Assembly: GCA_018818065.1 (NCBI GenBank)
Contig: JAHISV010000007.1
Location: forward strand, 124,001 to 188,000
From: Bacteroidota bacterium
Lineage (GTDB): Bacteria > Bacteroidota > Ignavibacteria > Ignavibacteriales > Melioribacteraceae
Direction of reading: 5' to 3'
Length of the DNA stretch: 64,000 nt
The notes under the pieces are model-generated. The model saw only the letters and a program-made list of their open reading frames with translations, was not told the DNA's origin and did no database searches. This document shows, piece by piece, positions 8,976 through 18,155 of this stretch. Both the position numbers and the translations under genes were made by a program. The stretch's first letter is position 1. Each line of letters begins with the position of its first letter.

Positions 8976-11465
8976 ATGCCAGGTTCTGCGAGAAAATATT
9001 TAGCCTCCGCGATGAATAAAGTGGATAGTCCCGAGGTTTATCCTCTACACAGGTGGCTGAATCCAGCGAGGCCCAAGTCTTTCGAAATTGAAAAATTTAT
9101 CCCGCATCTCAATAATTATATTGAAGTTAATCTGTTTATTGAAAAAGCTGAATTGCATTACAATTGCCTATTCAGGTTTGGGAAGGATAATGATGAGACC
9201 GAATACATTTTTTTCAGTAGGGTTAATACTCCTCCTTCATTTTTTATTCTGTCGAAGACTGATCTTCACGAAATAACGATCCCTTTTGCAGAACAAATAT
9301 TGTCAATAGATAATTACCAATCCGAAGTAATTTTCGAGATTAATAAAATTGAATCAATTAAATTACTTTCCCAATTGCATGAAACAGACTCAATCGATTT
9401 TTCATTTACTTCACCAACGTCGGAAGATAAACTTACTGAAATGCATCCGGTAGTTTCAAACATCTCTTTACTAACTATTGACGACTTGATGCCTACAACT
9501 CAAAGATCGCATAATTTGAATAGTGAATTGGATCTTCCTACAAGTGAAGAATATAGCGAGCTTTCTCTCTTCCAGGATTTGCCGATGCTGGAATACAAAT
9601 CATTTGATATAACTGCTCCAAAAATATTTTCTGTTGCAAGTGAAAAGCTGGATTCACTTTCAAAGAGCGGTTTTGAAAACCATCGAATAGATTCGGAATC
9701 AATTTTAAAGTATCTTGAACCGGTTTATGAGTTATCAGAAAACTTAATTAATGACATCCTGAATGGATTACCAAAGTTTCAAAAAGAAGGGGCAAAATTT
9801 CTCTTTAACTCACATCAGGCATATTTTAATGATCAACTGGAACTGAATAAAGAGTTACAAGCTGTTATGGCTCTTAAAATGCTATTAAGAGTCAGGGCTG
9901 TAAAAAAAGTATTAATTATTACATCCTCCTTTAAGCAGTTGACTCAGCATTGGATAGGTGACAAAAAGATTAAAGGTATTTGGACAAAGAACTTAAAGTT
10001 GTATCTACCTGATTTTGCCTATCAGGTAATAACAAACACTGATTACAAAACAAGAGATACAGTATTTAATAGTAATATAATAAATTTAGTTACTTATGAT
10101 ATTTTTGAAGAGTTCTTCCTGAAAGGAGTACTCGATAATAACTCTTTAAACACTTTCGACTGCATAGTTTTTGATGATCTTGATGAATATATACCTGATC
10201 TTGATTCAGTCAGGTCTATTAAATCAAACGATACAGCTAAATATATTTGGTTTCTTTCCGATTTCAGGAAAGATTCAGTAAAAAATAAAGTGTTGAATCT
10301 GATAAACCCGGCAGAACTAAAAATCCTGGGAAGGGATAATAATTCAATAAAAGAAGTTTCTACTGGCAGATATAACTTTGATTATTATTTAATAGCGGAC
10401 AACAAACGAAAAGACTTATCGGTAAGCATAAAACAAAAAGGACAGGAAACACTCGATGACTTGATTGGTCTTGGCAACCTTTTAAGATTTCGTCCAAATG
10501 CCCTTCAAATCTTCCAGGAGGAGCAACGCCTATTAAATAAGCAGTATGATGATTGTGAAAATAGTAAGGTTGAACTACTTGGCTATCACCTTAAAAGAAT
10601 AAGAGAAAGGGGCGGCAACACAATTATTTATTCTCAGTATGAAAACGATGGACTCTCTGTTATAAAAGAGTATCTGGACTTTAATGCTTACAATTACTAT
10701 ATCATTAAAAGTCTGGATTCTAAAAATGACATCAATACTGCCTTAAATAGTCTGGAAAACCGAGGTGAGTCGGGCTACATTTTTTTAACGAACCTGAAAC
10801 CAAAAAACATTCCTGCGGCTTTTTCGAATATTAATCATATCATTAACTTTGATAATTCATATAATCCCTTTAGCAGATGGCAGCTTGAAGAAAAAGTAAT
10901 GGGCAATAATACACTTTCTGTTTATAATTACTTTTACAGCGAGACTATCGAGAATAGTTTTAGGGATGAACTTGCAAGTCAAGGACTTTCCGAAAAACAG
11001 CTGTTTGATAAAATGCCAGTTGAGGTATTCAACAAATATTTTGATGAGTCGAACTGGTGTAAATTATTTGGAATCGAAAGTGAAGTATTCGCCGGGAAGA
11101 CGGTTAAGGACATCAACATCTCAAGCATGAAAGATTTAGTACTTCAAACCAAATTATTATTAAGCCATCTTGGATATAATTCGATTGAAACCTCTGCAGA
11201 TATGAAAGATTTCTCATTTACAATCACTGCTTGCGATGAGAGACCAAACGGAAGAAATGATGTGATTGCAAAATGTTATGTGGGAACACATTTAACTTCC
11301 GAGCAAATTCAAGCCAGTATTAATGATTTGAATAGTAATTCGGGTGGCAGATTATTTCTTATCGTTACAAACGGGACTACTTCCCTGCCCAATATCATTT
11401 TACCGCAAAACTTTATTATTTTATCGGGCGATAAATTAAAATCCCTTCTGAATTTGGTTCTTTAA
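8976..11465 (+). CDS. Degenerate SNF2-helicase-like protein with Mrr-like C-terminus
   Basis: An 829-residue protein. After about 260 variable residues, LPKFQKEGAKFLF (near 266) matches the SNF2 Q-motif region. The place of Walker A reads LELNKELQA instead of DDMGLGKTLQ, and the DEAH box reads FDDLDEY (near 397). The second helicase lobe is recognisable (GGNTIIYSQY; NINHIINFDNSYNPFSRWQ), but the motif VI arginines are gone. Residues about 720-825 resemble an Mrr-type endonuclease fold (LLLSHLGYNSIE...DVIAKCY) with unclear catalytic residues. It is therefore probably an ATPase-dead scaffold or DNA-binding remodeller homologue. It is coupled to the unknown 174-residue protein. Confidence 0.7.
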   Translation: MPGSARKYLASAMNKVDSPEVYPLHRWLNPARPKSFEIEKFIPHLNNYIEVNLFIEKAELHYNCLFRFGKDNDETEYIFFSRVNTPPSFFILSKTDLHEITIPFAEQILSIDNYQSEVIFEINKIESIKLLSQLHETDSIDFSFTSPTSEDKLTEMHPVVSNISLLTIDDLMPTTQRSHNLNSELDLPTSEEYSELSLFQDLPMLEYKSFDITAPKIFSVASEKLDSLSKSGFENHRIDSESILKYLEPVYELSENLINDILNGLPKFQKEGAKFLFNSHQAYFNDQLELNKELQAVMALKMLLRVRAVKKVLIITSSFKQLTQHWIGDKKIKGIWTKNLKLYLPDFAYQVITNTDYKTRDTVFNSNIINLVTYDIFEEFFLKGVLDNNSLNTFDCIVFDDLDEYIPDLDSVRSIKSNDTAKYIWFLSDFRKDSVKNKVLNLINPAELKILGRDNNSIKEVSTGRYNFDYYLIADNKRKDLSVSIKQKGQETLDDLIGLGNLLRFRPNALQIFQEEQRLLNKQYDDCENSKVELLGYHLKRIRERGGNTIIYSQYENDGLSVIKEYLDFNAYNYYIIKSLDSKNDINTALNSLENRGESGYIFLTNLKPKNIPAAFSNINHIINFDNSYNPFSRWQLEEKVMGNNTLSVYNYFYSETIENSFRDELASQGLSEKQLFDKMPVEVFNKYFDESNWCKLFGIESEVFAGKTVKDINISSMKDLVLQTKLLLSHLGYNSIETSADMKDFSFTITACDERPNGRNDVIAKCYVGTHLTSEQIQASINDLNSNSGGRLFLIVTNGTTSLPNIILPQNFIILSGDKLKSLLNLVL

Positions 11466-11497
11466 GTATTCTATTTTTTTTGATCGGAAGATCAAAA

Positions 11498-11520
11498 TTA
11501 ATGTTCTATTGGAACATTAA
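11498..11520. terminator. Bidirectional terminator between convergent genes
   Basis: Arms TTAATGTTC and GAACATTAA form a perfect 9-bp stem with T-rich sequence on both sides. It lies between the convergent SNF2-like gene and the small gene ending at 11506, overlapping that gene's stop. A second stem (TTTTGATC/GATCAAAA) lies just before it. Confidence 0.6.
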
Positions 11521-11919
11521 TTTGGTAAGGATAGAGTGAATCTGAGGTGCTGTTGTGTGGTGGATTATCAGTTTATAATTTTTTAGTCGTTTCTTTCCAT
11601 GGGTATATTCCGCTAAAACTACTTTTAGTTTTCTTAATGTTGAATCTATGACGCATCCGGAATCTTTATTCCCAAATTGTAAGTTCAATATATCTTCATT
11701 TGAAGAGAAGACTACAAATCTCTTATTCGTTATCAATAAAGAACCGATGAATCTCTTTCGAGATTTGGTGAAGTATTTTTTATTCTCATCGTATTCTTTA
11801 CAAGTCAAAGAACAATAAAGCGTTTCATCGTAACATACTATTCCTTCTGATTCGTAAATGGCAAACAACTCTTTAGGAATCAGCCCTATACCAATTCGTT
11901 TAAGCAGCCTGTAAATCAT
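11506..11919 (-). CDS. Hypothetical protein, possible PH-like fold
   Basis: A 137-residue soluble protein that I do not recognise. The segment GSLLITNKRFVVFSS (near residue 60) resembles the strand pattern of bacterial PH/GRAM-like domains, often phrased as L.(V/I)T(N/D)KR(F/L). It is the last gene of a four-gene minus-strand run with the three redox-type genes at 11928-13936 (8-base gap), so it may be co-expressed with them. No signal peptide or membrane helix. Confidence 0.55.
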   Translation of the reverse strand: MIYRLLKRIGIGLIPKELFAIYESEGIVCYDETLYCSLTCKEYDENKKYFTKSRKRFIGSLLITNKRFVVFSSNEDILNLQFGNKDSGCVIDSTLRKLKVVLAEYTHGKKRLKNYKLIIHHTTAPQIHSILTKLMFQ

Positions 11920-11927
11920 TCTATTTC

Positions 11928-12398
11928 TTATGCGTTTTCCGTTGTAATTCTTTTAATTTCAAAATGTTCTTTCAGCAACTCTAATACTTGCAAAGTCGTG
12001 TTAATAACTACTGAAGTACAATGCGATTTTGCGCCTGCTTTTTCAAATGCTTCCTGCCCCTCCAGCGTCGCCAGATCATGACCACAAACACCCTTGCAGC
12101 TAAGCTCTTTGAAGTTTTCCCTGAAATATTCCGTCAAGTCCTGAATCAGTTCGTAGTTTTCTGTTCTATCCGCGTTAGGTTCAGTTCTACCCGTAAGAAC
12201 ATTTATCCCCAGAATACCGCCTGTCATTGCGCCGCAAAGTGAATCCGTTTTGGCTATCCCGGTGCAAAACCCGGTGGCAATTTTGGGAATTAAATCGGAT
12301 TTGATATTATATGCCTCTGCAACAGCAAGTAGCACCGACTCTGCACAGCAATACCCGTTTTGAAAATAATCACCACTCATTTTTGAATATTTTTCCAT
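11928..12398 (-). CDS. C_GCAxxG_C_C family redox protein
   Basis: A 156-residue protein of the C_GCAxxG_C_C family. It has NGYCCAESV near the start, GFCTGIAKTDSLCGAMTGG in the middle, and later cysteines in SCKGVCG and SHCTSVV. The spaced cysteines suggest a redox or metal function; the family has no firmly assigned reaction. It lies 3 bases after the DUF2148 gene and is probably translated with it. Confidence 0.85.
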   Translation of the reverse strand: MEKYSKMSGDYFQNGYCCAESVLLAVAEAYNIKSDLIPKIATGFCTGIAKTDSLCGAMTGGILGINVLTGRTEPNADRTENYELIQDLTEYFRENFKELSCKGVCGHDLATLEGQEAFEKAGAKSHCTSVVINTTLQVLELLKEHFEIKRITTENA

Positions 12399-12401
12399 AG
12401 A

Positions 12402-12959
12402 CTATTTCCTGTCGAAAAATACGTTTTTAGAACTGACGCTGAGCGGAATGCCGTAAACAATCTTAACATCATCACCAAGCAGATTCATTTTGAGTACAGC
12501 CTGACCAACCGTGTACATCACCCGGTTATCTATTCTGTTATCCATTGCCACACTTACAGCCGATCCAACCGCAATTCCTAAATCCCCAGTATTGAAAACG
12601 CAGGGATTGTTTGGATGTTTATCTTTCTCTTCACAATTAGCATAACCACACATACCGCAGGGACTTAAACCCAGAGATTTAATTTTAGTACCTAGAAGAA
12701 CCATAGCCTCACATTCAAGAATATTATTTGCATCCCGCTCAAAGAATTGAGGAGCAACACCCTTTTCAACCATATCTTTCATCTTACGGGCAATTTCTTT
12801 TATTGTCTCCGTATCGACCAGGGCAATTTCAATATTATCACGCCCCCTGCCTTTTGGAGCTGTTCTTGCCGCTGCCATCATTTTTTTCGCTACACTTAGA
12901 ACAGTTTCTTCCCGCAGCTCTTCTTCATAATATAATTTCAATTTATCCTCATAATCCAT
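12402..12959 (-). CDS. DUF2148 ferredoxin-like protein
   Basis: A 185-residue protein with an N-terminal helix, the APKGRGRDNI motif near residue 34, and a compact Cys cluster (SPCGMCGYANC) near residue 118 with a further Cys in NNPCVF. This matches DUF2148 proteins, which are predicted to hold an Fe-S cluster. It sits between an aldo/keto reductase and a C_GCAxxG_C_C protein with gaps of 2-3 bases, so the three likely form a redox operon. The reaction is unknown. Confidence 0.85.
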   Translation of the reverse strand: MDYEDKLKLYYEEELREETVLSVAKKMMAAARTAPKGRGRDNIEIALVDTETIKEIARKMKDMVEKGVAPQFFERDANNILECEAMVLLGTKIKSLGLSPCGMCGYANCEEKDKHPNNPCVFNTGDLGIAVGSAVSVAMDNRIDNRVMYTVGQAVLKMNLLGDDVKIVYGIPLSVSSKNVFFDRK

Positions 12960-12961
12960 TG

Positions 12962-13936
12962 TTAAGGTAAGTTTTTACCAATCACCGTATTAAGCAGATG
13001 ATACCACTCTTCACGGGTTAATTGCACTTTTACAGCCTTGCAGGCATCCAGGATACGTCGTGCTTTTGTTGTTCCGATAATAGGCTGAATGCCGGCCGGA
13101 TGCCTCAATAACCAAGACAACATGATTGCCTCAGGTGTGCTGTGCTTTGAAACGGCCATATCTTCCAATAATTCCGAAGTTTCAATTTCTATTTCCGATT
13201 TGCTCATCCCATCACTAGTGAGAAGTCCTTTTGCAAGGGGTGACCATGCCTGTACGGTGATATCATTTAGTCTGCAATAATCCAACGTTCCGTGTGTAAG
13301 CGATGGAATGGAAACATTCTGATTAAAATGAATCCCCTCATAAATGAGCTGATTATGTACTAAATTCAACTCAACCTGATTAAAAATTATTGGATAATCG
13401 ATAGACTTTTTTAACAGCTCAATTTGCATGGCAGTATGATTACTAACACCAAAGTATCTTACCTTACCCGCAGAGTGCAGTTCGGCAAAGGCGAGGGCAA
13501 TTTCCTCGGGTTCGCATAACGGATCGGGTCTGTGCAGAAGTAAAACATCTAGATAATCTGTTTGAAGCCTATCGAGGCTTTCATTTACCGACCTTACAAT
13601 ATGCTGAGCGCTAAAATCATACCTGTGAGGTGAGCCAGGTTTTGGATCATCCTGGAAACGGATACCGCATTTTGTCTGTATTATCATCTGCTGACGAAGA
13701 CTTGGTTCTTCACCCAATAACTCACCAAATGCAACTTCAGATTTTCCGTATGTATAAATATCAGCATGATCAAAAAAATTAATACCCTGTTCAAATGCCG
13801 TCATAACAGATTCTTTGGTTCTTTCAATATCCTTATCTTCCAGAACGGATTGATCCCATCTTTGTCCTAAATTCATGCAGCCATAGCCAAGAACAGATAC
13901 CTTTAAATCCGTACCTTTCACCTCATAATAATTCAT
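12962..13936 (-). CDS. Aldo/keto reductase (YdhF-like)
   Basis: A 324-residue NAD(P)H-dependent reductase with a TIM-barrel fold. The catalytic tetrad is visible: Asp and Tyr in FFDHADIYTYGKSE (near residue 60), Lys in IIQTKCGI and His in LLLHRPDP. The later SPLAKGLL and PIIGTTKARR segments match cofactor binding. The gene opens the four-gene minus-strand run to 11506. It reduces aldehydes or ketones, but the natural substrate cannot be read. Confidence 0.9.
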   Translation of the reverse strand: MNYYEVKGTDLKVSVLGYGCMNLGQRWDQSVLEDKDIERTKESVMTAFEQGINFFDHADIYTYGKSEVAFGELLGEEPSLRQQMIIQTKCGIRFQDDPKPGSPHRYDFSAQHIVRSVNESLDRLQTDYLDVLLLHRPDPLCEPEEIALAFAELHSAGKVRYFGVSNHTAMQIELLKKSIDYPIIFNQVELNLVHNQLIYEGIHFNQNVSIPSLTHGTLDYCRLNDITVQAWSPLAKGLLTSDGMSKSEIEIETSELLEDMAVSKHSTPEAIMLSWLLRHPAGIQPIIGTTKARRILDACKAVKVQLTREEWYHLLNTVIGKNLP

Positions 13937-14038
13937 TTTTACTCCGCTATTTTCTTGTTACAGAGTTAATTAATTGTAAAATTCTAATGAGTGAAAGATA
14001 AGAAATTTTCGATGTTTTATTCTGCTTGATATTTAAAC

Positions 14039-14086
14039 GAAAAAATAGTGGGTTGAATTTTTTTCAATAAATTAAAAATCCAACCC
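14039..14086 (-). terminator. Intrinsic terminator of the M28 peptidase gene
   Basis: Arms GGGTTGAATTTTT and AAAAATCCAACCC pair over 13 bases with one mismatch. On the minus strand the stem is followed by a T-run. It lies 15 bases after the peptidase stop. Confidence 0.65.
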
Positions 14087-14100
14087 CGGTTAAATCTCAG

Positions 14101-15057
14101 TTAATTCTGTTCGTTGAAGGCATAATCGGCAAACATTCCAATAGCCAGTTTTGACATTTTCAGGAAGTATGTCTGATCCATATTATCAAATGTATCGTTA
14201 ATCGAATGATAGCCGGTGTTGAAGTCACCATAATCTTCGATAATGCTTATGGCCGGGTATTCATTAATCCAAAAAGAAATGAAATCAGAACCACGGTCAC
14301 GATAGATAAACTCAAGATTCAATCCAATATCATAGTCATCATTAATTTCCGTCGTCTTCCATCCAAGTTCTGGAATATTTTCAGTATCCCAGACAATTAT
14401 GTGTGCTTTATGGTCAGCATCGCTATTCCAGCCAATCATATCGAGATTGATAACGCCCATTATAGACATATTATTGTTTCTGGCATTTTCGGCGTAATGA
14501 AGACTTCCGTAAAGTCCTCTTTCCTCTTCATCCCAAAGAGCAAAGATAAGGCTGTATCTTGAGGGATAATTACTGAGTATCCGGGCAGCCTCGAGCACAG
14601 CAGCTGTGCCGCTGGCATTATCATCAGCCCCGGGTGCTAACTGTGAACTGTCCGGGATACAATGTAAAACCCCGCAATCATCGTAGTGAGCACATATTAT
14701 ATAATACTGATCCGGGAAGAGAGTTCCCCTATGTATCCCCAAAACATTTCTACCCAGCGAATCGAAAGGCTGGTCGACTACTTCAAGTCCAAAACCGGCA
14801 AGTGTGCTTGCAATATAGTCTGCGGCAATAGCATTCCCTTCCAGTGCCCAGTTTCTTGTTTCAATGTAAGTTTCAGTTCCATTGTAATTAAAGGATTGCA
14901 AACCGGATAAAGTCTTAACGTAAGTTGATAGACTGTTGATATCAATACTTTCAATCACTTCCTGAACAGAATCAATTTCCGGCCCAACCGAGTCCTCAGA
15001 ACAGGCATAAAACAGAAATCCGGCTGTGATAAATAAGATTATTAGTTTTTTGTTCAT
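14101..15057 (-). CDS. M28-family zinc aminopeptidase, lipoprotein
   Basis: An about 318-residue lipoprotein peptidase. The signal ends in a lipobox (LFYAC). Two-zinc M28 ligands are visible in order: CAHYDD, LAPGADDNASGTAA, the catalytic DEEERGLYGS, INLDMIGWN and GYHSINDT. It should remove N-terminal residues from peptides in the periplasm or at the surface. The start at 15057 is chosen because GGGGGAG lies directly before it and it opens the lipoprotein signal; a 19-residue upstream extension has no such site. Single gene with its own terminator. Confidence 0.9.
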   Translation of the reverse strand: MNKKLIILFITAGFLFYACSEDSVGPEIDSVQEVIESIDINSLSTYVKTLSGLQSFNYNGTETYIETRNWALEGNAIAADYIASTLAGFGLEVVDQPFDSLGRNVLGIHRGTLFPDQYYIICAHYDDCGVLHCIPDSSQLAPGADDNASGTAAVLEAARILSNYPSRYSLIFALWDEEERGLYGSLHYAENARNNNMSIMGVINLDMIGWNSDADHKAHIIVWDTENIPELGWKTTEINDDYDIGLNLEFIYRDRGSDFISFWINEYPAISIIEDYGDFNTGYHSINDTFDNMDQTYFLKMSKLAIGMFADYAFNEQN

Positions 15058-15312
15058 TTCTCCCCCCATCCCCGTTATATTTTCTAATTCCTTTTTGGAA
15101 ACTAAATATATCATATCGATAATTCAATGCATTAGTAAGGTACTAATGATTCATAAGAATATGACAATTGATTTTTTGATATGTGTGACAAAGGTAAGCG
15201 GATAATTTTAGTGAAGCTCTATAAACTTTAAGCTGAAAGAGCTGCCCAATAACCATTAGATGAATTAAAAAATCCTATAAGTATGATGTGAGGATCAATC
15301 TAAAAACACTTC

Positions 15313-16059
15313 TCAATTATTTACCAGATGCATAGCGAATACAAACTCTTTGGTGTCAGAATTGATACCCCAAAGATAACCGGACCCTGAATCCTCCCTG
15401 AGGTAAAATATTTCACAATTTTGATTCTCAAATACTTCTGAGATGAAGGATATCTGCAGACTGGAAATTTCATTTATCTCTATTTTGGAGCTTCTTAATC
15501 CGTCCAGAGACCACTTCAAATATTCGGCATTATTAACATGTCCGTTTTCATCTATCGCACTGTAGGGCACTTTCACTTCGTAGATTTTTTGTCCCTCACC
15601 AAACCGCTTCGGATTTAATCTGCTAAGCTTTTCATCCAGAGCTCGTACTCCATAATCCGGGAGTTCAATTTCAAAATCGTTAATATTTATTGGGCGTCTT
15701 GATTCCACATCAATTGCCAGCCACTCACTTGTGGCATTAATCAATCTATCCCCATCCATACTTTCAACTGCATAGTCCCTAAATCCATGCAACCTGTTGT
15801 AACCGCTGGGCCAGGTGGAAAGTGTAATTTTGTCCGTCCACTTAGGATATTTCTTGAGCACTATTTTTAGCCCGGATAAAACCCAGGTCATGTTCTTTGA
15901 TTTTAAGCTGCTGTAGCCAAATCCCAAATTTTCTGCGCTAAGATAGGCTGCTTCCTGAAATAGAAGCAGCAGGTTATTAATGCGCAAATTACTATCCGGT
16001 CCGCACTCAAACGACTTAACATCGAGTAAAAGTTTAGTTACGAGATCTTTTTTTTCCAT
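15313..16059 (-). CDS. Acyl-ACP thioesterase
   Basis: A 248-residue double hot-dog protein of the FatA/FatB-like bacterial family. The first hot-dog contains NNLLLLFQEAAYLSAENLG and the acyl-binding region WVLSGLKIV. The second contains DENGHVNNAEYLKW (near residue 178), the Asn/His catalytic region. It releases free fatty acids from acyl-ACP in the cytoplasm and so tunes membrane lipid chain length. Monocistronic on the minus strand; about 195 bases of non-coding DNA follow its start. Confidence 0.88.
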   Translation of the reverse strand: MEKKDLVTKLLLDVKSFECGPDSNLRINNLLLLFQEAAYLSAENLGFGYSSLKSKNMTWVLSGLKIVLKKYPKWTDKITLSTWPSGYNRLHGFRDYAVESMDGDRLINATSEWLAIDVESRRPININDFEIELPDYGVRALDEKLSRLNPKRFGEGQKIYEVKVPYSAIDENGHVNNAEYLKWSLDGLRSSKIEINEISSLQISFISEVFENQNCEIFYLREDSGSGYLWGINSDTKEFVFAMHLVNN

Positions 16060-16253
16060 ACAGTGTCAACTATCCTTTCTCTTCATTAAACACCTATTAA
16101 ATTCTTTCTCTTTTTTATAGCCAGCAAAATAATAAGAAAAAAAAGCGCTCATGAATTTCACTAATAATCAGTAATCACTAAGCAGGCATCACTAAAATGA
16201 CCATCATCCAAACAATTATATAACGAGGAAATTTTTTCCATATAAAATCTTGC

Positions 16254-16853
16254 TTATGGCTCTGGAGTATACTTCAATATCATATTCAGCACATTCAGAT
16301 TAACAGAATCAAAAATATTTTCTATATCATCTGTAAGACCGGAGTCATGACTAAGTAAAGCATCTTCAATAAGCATTACATCAAATTCATTGTCAATCGC
16401 CCCATGATATGTAGCTATTACACAACCAACGGCGCTTAATCCACATAGGAATAATGTGTTTCCACCAAGATCCTTAATCACTTTTTCCAGTTCTGTTTTC
16501 TTAAAAGCGTTCGGGTAGTTTTTAATAACTACCGGATCAGTATCAGCTATTGCGAGAGAGGAATCAAACTGAAACTCCTCACTATCGGTTGATGGCCCCC
16601 ACTGTAAATCGGTATGATAAACAAGTACAACCGGGAATCCATTAGCTCTGAATATGCCCATAGCCCAATTGATCATTTGTAAACCGATTTTTTTGTCCTT
16701 GTCATCCATATACTTCATATATTCGTTTTGAGTATCGATGACAATCAAAACCGGTTTCATAACCTCTTTTTGAGATTTTGCTTTTTCACTATCTTGTGCA
16801 GACAACATTGCGGATAGACAAAGTAATACCATAAAATAAATTAATGACTTCAT
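16254..16853 (-). CDS. Exported isochorismatase-like cysteine hydrolase
   Basis: A 199-residue protein with a cleavable signal (ending ..AMLSAQD) and an isochorismatase-type alpha/beta fold. The Asp of VLIVIDTQNEY (near residue 40), a Lys in VIKNYPNAF and the Cys of LSAVGCVIAT (near residue 143) form the expected D-K-C triad. Most family members are cytoplasmic amidases, so a periplasmic copy is slightly unusual. It follows the cupin gene by 19 bases and the two are probably one operon. Substrate unknown. Confidence 0.87.
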   Translation of the reverse strand: MKSLIYFMVLLCLSAMLSAQDSEKAKSQKEVMKPVLIVIDTQNEYMKYMDDKDKKIGLQMINWAMGIFRANGFPVVLVYHTDLQWGPSTDSEEFQFDSSLAIADTDPVVIKNYPNAFKKTELEKVIKDLGGNTLFLCGLSAVGCVIATYHGAIDNEFDVMLIEDALLSHDSGLTDDIENIFDSVNLNVLNMILKYTPEP

Positions 16854-16872
16854 AAACTCCCTCCCGAGTTAT

Positions 16873-17205
16873 TTATTTTTGAGTGTACCGGTCTTTCTGA
16901 TCGAAGTAGGTAATATCAGCATAGCCGGCATATATTTTACCTGAATGTTTTACACCCGCAGGAATTGAATATCTATCCCCTTTTGTGTAGGATTTTGTTT
17001 CACCATCGATTGTCAGGTCAATTATTCCTTCCAGCACAAAACCTATTTGTGCTTCGTGAGAATGCTCTGGTAAATCAACATCTTTATCAAACTGCATGAA
17101 GATGATCTGATGGTTATTGCCCTGGGATAAATAGGCGGTCAGACCATCCAATGGAATATCAGCCTCCGGTAATTTTGCAATAGCATCAGCGAATATATTT
17201 CCCAT
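16873..17205 (-). CDS. Small cupin-domain protein
   Basis: A 110-residue single beta-barrel cupin. The metal-binding motif LPEHSHEAQIGFVLEG (near residue 44) and a second HSG element (GVKHSGKIY) are visible. Such proteins bind a metal and either act as small dioxygenases or isomerases, or sense small ligands. It is upstream of the exported isochorismatase-like gene and likely co-transcribed. Confidence 0.85.
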   Translation of the reverse strand: MGNIFADAIAKLPEADIPLDGLTAYLSQGNNHQIIFMQFDKDVDLPEHSHEAQIGFVLEGIIDLTIDGETKSYTKGDRYSIPAGVKHSGKIYAGYADITYFDQKDRYTQK

Positions 17206-17353
17206 TTTACTCCCATTTTCTGGAACAACATGATACGTTGTTGACTACAAAGATAACAATTTTCAAATAATCATAACAAAATTACAAGTTTCTATTCTAT
17301 TGAAATCATACTATTTTTCGTATAAATAAATCACAATAATCATAAGGAATATA

Positions 17354-18064
17354 ATGAAAGCATTTTTTGTATTAACACTTGGTTCACTATTAATGATGAC
17401 TGCCTGCGCGCAGGACAAAACGGAATCGGTACCTGAATTAAAAACAGATATGGAAAAAATCAGTTACGCTATTGGAAATAATATCGGTAAAAGTTTTCAG
17501 ATGCAGGGCACTGACGTAGATCTGGATATTTTACTGATAGCATTAAAAGACGGCATGGCAGGAAGATCACAAATGACTGATGAAGAAATCAATCAAACTC
17601 TTACCAACTATCAAGTGATGATGAGAACAAAGCAGGAAGAACAGTTAAAAAAAGATGGTGAAGTACACAGATTGGAAGGCGAGAAATTTTTAGCTGAAAA
17701 CCTGAAAAAAGAAGGCGTAAAAGCAACCGCCAGTGGTCTTCAGTATAAAGTATTGAAATCAGGCAGCGGTCCAAAACCAGAGCAGACAGATAAGGTAAAA
17801 GTACACTACAGTGGTAGATTCATTGATGGTCAGGAATTCGACAGTTCTTATAAAAGAAATCAACCTGCAACATTCCCTGTAATTGGTGTTATTCCCGGCT
17901 GGATTGAAGTTCTGCAATTAATGAGCGTTGGCGATAAATGGGAAGTATACATTCCATACAATCTATCTTATGGCGAAAGAGGTAAACAACCAAACATACC
18001 TCCCTACAAATCACTAATATTTGAAATTGAATTGCTGGATATTGTAAAAAATATAGAAAAGTAA
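17354..18064 (+). CDS. FKBP-type peptidyl-prolyl isomerase (Mip/FkpA-like), lipoprotein
   Basis: A 236-residue lipoprotein (lipobox MMTAC). An N-terminal dimerisation domain occupies about residues 32-110 (KISYAIGNNIGKSF). A long charged helix links it to the C-terminal FKBP domain (about 125-232), which has VKVHYSGRFIDGQEFDSS, FPVIGVIPGW and PYNLSYGERG. It catalyses cis-trans proline isomerisation and chaperones proteins in the periplasm. One FKBP surface change is visible: PVIGVIPGWIEVLQLM where V(I/L)pGW.Ealq is usual, so the active site is conserved. Confidence 0.92.
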   Translation: MKAFFVLTLGSLLMMTACAQDKTESVPELKTDMEKISYAIGNNIGKSFQMQGTDVDLDILLIALKDGMAGRSQMTDEEINQTLTNYQVMMRTKQEEQLKKDGEVHRLEGEKFLAENLKKEGVKATASGLQYKVLKSGSGPKPEQTDKVKVHYSGRFIDGQEFDSSYKRNQPATFPVIGVIPGWIEVLQLMSVGDKWEVYIPYNLSYGERGKQPNIPPYKSLIFEIELLDIVKNIEK

Positions 18065-18155
18065 AATAGAATAGAGCGCTGATTTTTAAGATTCATTAAG
18101 ATTATCAATTTTTATCATAATAATCATAGAGATCAGCGTTCCATATTTTAAATAG

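Noticed and set aside
14206..14562. A 118-residue plus-strand open frame
   Set aside because: It is antisense to the M28 peptidase gene, whose zinc ligands are all in place on the minus strand.
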